A stretch of 22,173 nucleotides of DNA from a virus. How positions within the stretch are numbered: the first letter of the stretch is position 1; each line of letters begins with the position of its first letter. Of this stretch, positions 19,547 through 22,173 are shown in pieces. The notes under the pieces were generated by a model. The model ran no database searches. It was not told the origin of the DNA and saw only the letters and a program-made list of their open reading frames with translations. The stretch is taken from positions 1 through 22,173 of IMG/VR virus record IMGVR_UViG_3300032217_001168. One strand, 5' to 3'. The position numbers and the translations under genes were made by a program.

Positions 19547-22173
19547 TTAAAAGCCAAAGATCATGGCCATTGCTATACTTTTTCCAGGTGTAGCAACGCC
19601 AGTTAATTGACTACCACTGCCTGTAAACTGTGTTGCAGCTACAGTGCCACTGGAATTAATATTACCTGCTACACCTAAACCACCACCTACGGTTAATGCA
19701 CCTGTTGTTGAGCTTGTGCTTGGAGTTACATAACCTGCTGGAGGCATTGTTATAGTACCTGTTCCAGTAAAACTATATATTCTATAACCACCAGTTACTG
19801 TAACAGTTGGACTGCCTGTAGTAGTTGCTGCTGGATAACTATCTGAATAACGAATAATTACTACACCACTACCACCATTAGCTCCTGTTAATGCTGCAGT
19901 AGCTTCAGTAGCACCGCAACCACCACCACCGCCACCGCCTGTGTTAGCAGTTCCAGCTACCGAATTGGTAAAGGGTGATAGATTATTTGCACCAGCACCT
20001 CCGCCTCCTAATCCACCTGCTTCAAGACCATTTCGGCCCCAACCACCACCACCACCTGCATAGTATGTTGAAGTACCAGTAATAGATGATGTAGTTCCGA
20101 TACCGCCTGCAGTAGCTGAACCAACAGCACCCGCACCACCACCGCCACCTGCATCACCTAAATAACCATCATAACCCTGTCTTGGGGGACCTGCAGTTCC
20201 AGCACCAGCAGCACCGCCATTTATACTAGATCCACCACCAGATCCGCCAGCTACACCAGATTTACTTTGATCACTACCACCACCACCACCACCAATGGCA
20301 GTTATAGTAGTTATTCCAGTACCCGCAATACTTGAGTTAGTACCGCTTCCACCTGGGGCAGTATTACTTCCTGTTCTACCAGTACCACCAGAACCAACTG
20401 TTATAGTATACTGTGTACTGGCTGTCATTGCAAAACCAGTACCACTTAATAATCCACCAGCTCCACCGCCACCACCTGAGTCATATCCACCACCGCCACC
20501 ACCAGCTACTACTAAATAATCAATAGTAGCAGCAACTCCGGGATTAAGTCCGCCTATATTAACATTACCAGCTACTCCAGCACCTCCAGATACCTTTAAA
20601 GCACCTGTTGAATATGAAGTAGACTGTGTTGTATTAGTTAATGCTAAAGCCGCTGTAGCGTCAAAACCACCTATAGTATAAGTTACTAAATCTACTGTAT
20701 CTCCAGCATTAGCACCTACAGCTAGGACAACAGATGTACCACTAGTAGCAGTATAATCGCTAGGAGATAATCTTACACCATTAACATAAATGTCAACATA
20801 AGGTGCTGTATAAGTTGCGCTAAATGTAGTTTGTGCTGCTGTTGCTGTATAAGAGTAGGTTGTTAAACCAGCTATAGTAGCAGTACCGCCACCACTGCCT
20901 GAGCCAGAAACAGTTACAGTAACTGCACCACTTGTATTAGTTGATGTAACTCCTGCCCCAACAAAATTAATACTAGTTGCAGATGATGTTAATAAAGTAC
21001 CTTCGTCTGATACTGAAATAGAACCACCACTTGCTGTAGATGCAATAGTTTGATTAGGCCATGTGCCACTTACAGTAACATTTGTACCTGCAACTAAACT
21101 AACTTTTGCAGAATCAAAACCTACGTAATCAAAGTCCCAATCAGCTGCTGTAGTAAGTGTTGTACCTATACAGGTTAAAAGAACCGTTACTCCAGCAGGT
21201 ATTGTACCAACTGTATTTAATCCCGAACTTTGAACAGTAACAATTCCTGTAGAGTTATTTTCAATACTATAACTTATTCCAGTTGCTAAAGTACTTGTTA
21301 CAGGTAAAACAACAGTTTGTGTTGTGGTACCAGTAAAAAATTGTTGATGTGTACTGGTTGCTGTTAAAGTTGTTGTACCTGCTGCAGTTGCAGTTGTTGT
21401 ATAACCTAACTTAATATTATCAATAACTGGAAGAGTTAATGTTTTGTTTGTTAGTGTATCTGTTGTAGCACGACCAACTAGTGTATCAGTTGATGTTGGT
21501 AGTGTTAGCGTACCTGTGTTAACAATAGTGCCAATAACTGGACTAGTTAATGTTTTATTTGTTAGTGTATCTGTAGTAGCACGACCAACTAATGTATCTG
21601 TTGAAGTTGGTAGTGTTAGCGTACCTGTATTAACAATACTGCTAATAACTGGACTAGTTAAAGTTTTGTTTGTTAGGGTATCTGTTGTGGCACGACCAAC
21701 TAATGTATCAGTTGACGTTGGTAGTGTTAATGTACCTGTGTTAACAATACTACCAATAACTGGACTAGTTAAAGTTTTGTTTGTTAGTGTTTCTGAGCCT
21801 GCTAATGTACTTAATGTACCAGAAGTTGGTAAAGTTAACGAGGTAGTAGCAGTAGCAGTAAAAGTTCGCGCAAATGCACCAGCATGTGTAACATTGCCAG
21901 CTAGTGATAAAGCATTGGTTCCATTAACAGTAAGGTTACCTGGAAGCGTTGTATTACCGCTTGCGTCTAATAATGTTAAAGTTCTTGTTATACTTGTAAA
22001 TGTACCACTATATTGGCGGAAATATATTGGTTCATTTGAGTCATCCGCAGTATCAAACGATACATAACCCGCATTACCTGCTGTTCCACCTACTAATATT
22101 CTAAAGAAATCATTATCAGCAATATTAGCGCGTATTATTTCAAGAGTATTTGATCCAGTTACAGTAGCAACAA
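19547..22173 (-). CDS. Very long tail fibre with repeats and C-terminal glycine-rich domain (partial, N-terminus outside window)
   Basis: The - strand frame is open without any stop from the window edge (first full codon at 22171) to the TAA at 19547-19549: at least 874 residues. In order: a beta-rich part with NTTLPGNLTVNG; three and a partial 37-residue repeats (TLTLPTSTDTLVGRATTD, TLTNKTLTSPVI; fragment residues about 125-250); a segment with AGTNVTVSGTWPNQTIAST (about 360-378); a small domain YVDIYVNGVRLSPSDYTATS (about 445-490); GALKVSGGAGVAGNVNIGG; a glycine-rich domain (YLVVAGGGGGG at about 550 to GSGVVIIRYS at about 770) without a LamG insertion; and a C-terminal GALTVGGGLGVAGNINSSG with GSGSQLTGV. 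These are all classic phage fibre modules. The ATG at 20428 is internal and lies in the middle of the glycine-rich fold, so it is not the start. Confidence 0.88.
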   Translation of the reverse strand, partial: VATVTGSNTLEIIRANIADNDFFRILVGGTAGNAGYVSFDTADDSNEPIYFRQYSGTFTSITRTLTLLDASGNTTLPGNLTVNGTNALSLAGNVTHAGAFARTFTATATTSLTLPTSGTLSTLAGSETLTNKTLTSPVIGSIVNTGTLTLPTSTDTLVGRATTDTLTNKTLTSPVISSIVNTGTLTLPTSTDTLVGRATTDTLTNKTLTSPVIGTIVNTGTLTLPTSTDTLVGRATTDTLTNKTLTLPVIDNIKLGYTTTATAAGTTTLTATSTHQQFFTGTTTQTVVLPVTSTLATGISYSIENNSTGIVTVQSSGLNTVGTIPAGVTVLLTCIGTTLTTAADWDFDYVGFDSAKVSLVAGTNVTVSGTWPNQTIASTASGGSISVSDEGTLLTSSATSINFVGAGVTSTNTSGAVTVTVSGSGSGGGTATIAGLTTYSYTATAAQTTFSATYTAPYVDIYVNGVRLSPSDYTATSGTSVVLAVGANAGDTVDLVTYTIGGFDATAALALTNTTQSTSYSTGALKVSGGAGVAGNVNIGGLNPGVAATIDYLVVAGGGGGGYDSGGGGGAGGLLSGTGFAMTASTQYTITVGSGGTGRTGSNTAPGGSGTNSSIAGTGITTITAIGGGGGGSDQSKSGVAGGSGGGSSINGGAAGAGTAGPPRQGYDGYLGDAGGGGGAGAVGSATAGGIGTTSSITGTSTYYAGGGGGWGRNGLEAGGLGGGGAGANNLSPFTNSVAGTANTGGGGGGGCGATEATAALTGANGGSGVVIIRYSDSYPAATTTGSPTVTVTGGYRIYSFTGTGTITMPPAGYVTPSTSSTTGALTVGGGLGVAGNINSSGTVAATQFTGSGSQLTGVATPGKSIAMAMIFGF
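21442..21800 (-). repeat. Tandem in-frame 111-bp repeats (37 residues each) in the long fibre gene
   Basis: The marker tract TTTTRTTTGTTAG (read on +) begins at 21442, 21553, 21664 and 21775, exactly 111 bases apart. The first three units differ from each other at only about nine or ten positions by eye; the fourth diverges after its first 20 bases. Translated on the - strand each unit carries TLTNKTLTSPVI and GTLTLPTSTDTLVGRATTD. High DNA identity makes unit number prone to change by slippage or recombination. Confidence 0.92.

Noticed and set aside
19547-20428. A 293-residue protein beginning at the ATG at 20428 on the - strand
   Set aside because: The frame continues open upstream to the window edge and encodes the first half of the same glycine-rich fold (YLVVAGGGGGG) plus fibre repeats, so that ATG is an internal methionine.
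21442-21800. CRISPR-like array because of regular repeats
   Set aside because: The 111-bp units are contiguous, in frame and have no unique spacers; they are coding fibre repeats.
21444-22067. A 207-residue + strand reading frame rich in Val/Ser with repeats
   Set aside because: It is the antisense reflection of the 37-residue fibre repeats; codon and repeat phase are explained by the - strand gene, and there is no ribosome site.

Overview
The window is a piece of an AT-rich tailed-phage (Caudoviricetes) genome. The evidence is a T4-style recombination and repair set on the + strand, and on the - strand a phage lysis cassette followed upstream by a long tail-fibre locus. The host is probably Gram-negative, because a two-component spanin pair (inner-membrane Rz-like plus outer-membrane lipoprotein Rz1-like) is present. 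The gene families are ones I associate with aquatic phages (PhoH, vitamin-B12-dependent ribonucleotide reductase, glycine-rich and LamG fibres), but no species or host can be named from the sequence alone. I saw no tRNA, rRNA, integrase, insertion sequence or CRISPR array.

Layout. + strand, 1-8320 (DNA metabolism): C-terminal end of an SF2 helicase; a 70-aa unknown; promoter 1 and a 124-aa unknown; a gp32-like ssDNA-binding protein; an intrinsic terminator; gp47 (SbcD/Mre11-like) and gp46 (SbcC/Rad50-like); a PD-(D/E)XK Holliday-junction-resolvase-like nuclease; promoter 2 and a flap 5'-3' exonuclease; dUTPase (TTG start); adenosylcobalamin-dependent ribonucleotide reductase; a 61-aa unknown. 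A strong bidirectional terminator at 8320-8357 separates this from the convergent - strand block.

- strand, read from 22173 down to 8365: a very long tail fibre (start outside the window), a 141-aa virion-type protein, two glycine-rich fibres carrying LamG-like domains, six smaller fibre or tail accessory genes, a 75-aa and a 118-aa tail accessory protein, GH19 endolysin, holin-like protein, i-spanin, o-spanin, a proline-rich membrane peptide, an EF-hand membrane protein, a coiled-coil membrane protein, a 57-aa secreted lysine-rich peptide, PhoH ATPase and a 123-aa conserved phage protein. Junctions are mostly ATGA or TAATG overlaps or gaps of a few bases, so the block looks like one late operon with translational coupling. 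No stretch above 300 bases lacks a gene; the longest gap is about 56 bases (15527-15582).

How it works together: the + strand genes make and protect DNA precursors (dUTPase, RNR) and process replication and recombination intermediates (SSB, gp46/47, flap exonuclease, resolvase, helicase). The - strand genes build the host-recognition tip and then lyse the cell. The most notable observations are two near-identical promoters placed so that transcription should begin at the A of the start codon (leaderless mRNAs), and a modular adhesin locus in which LamG-like domains sit inside a glycine-rich fold at the same place in two genes, while a third gene has the uninterrupted fold.
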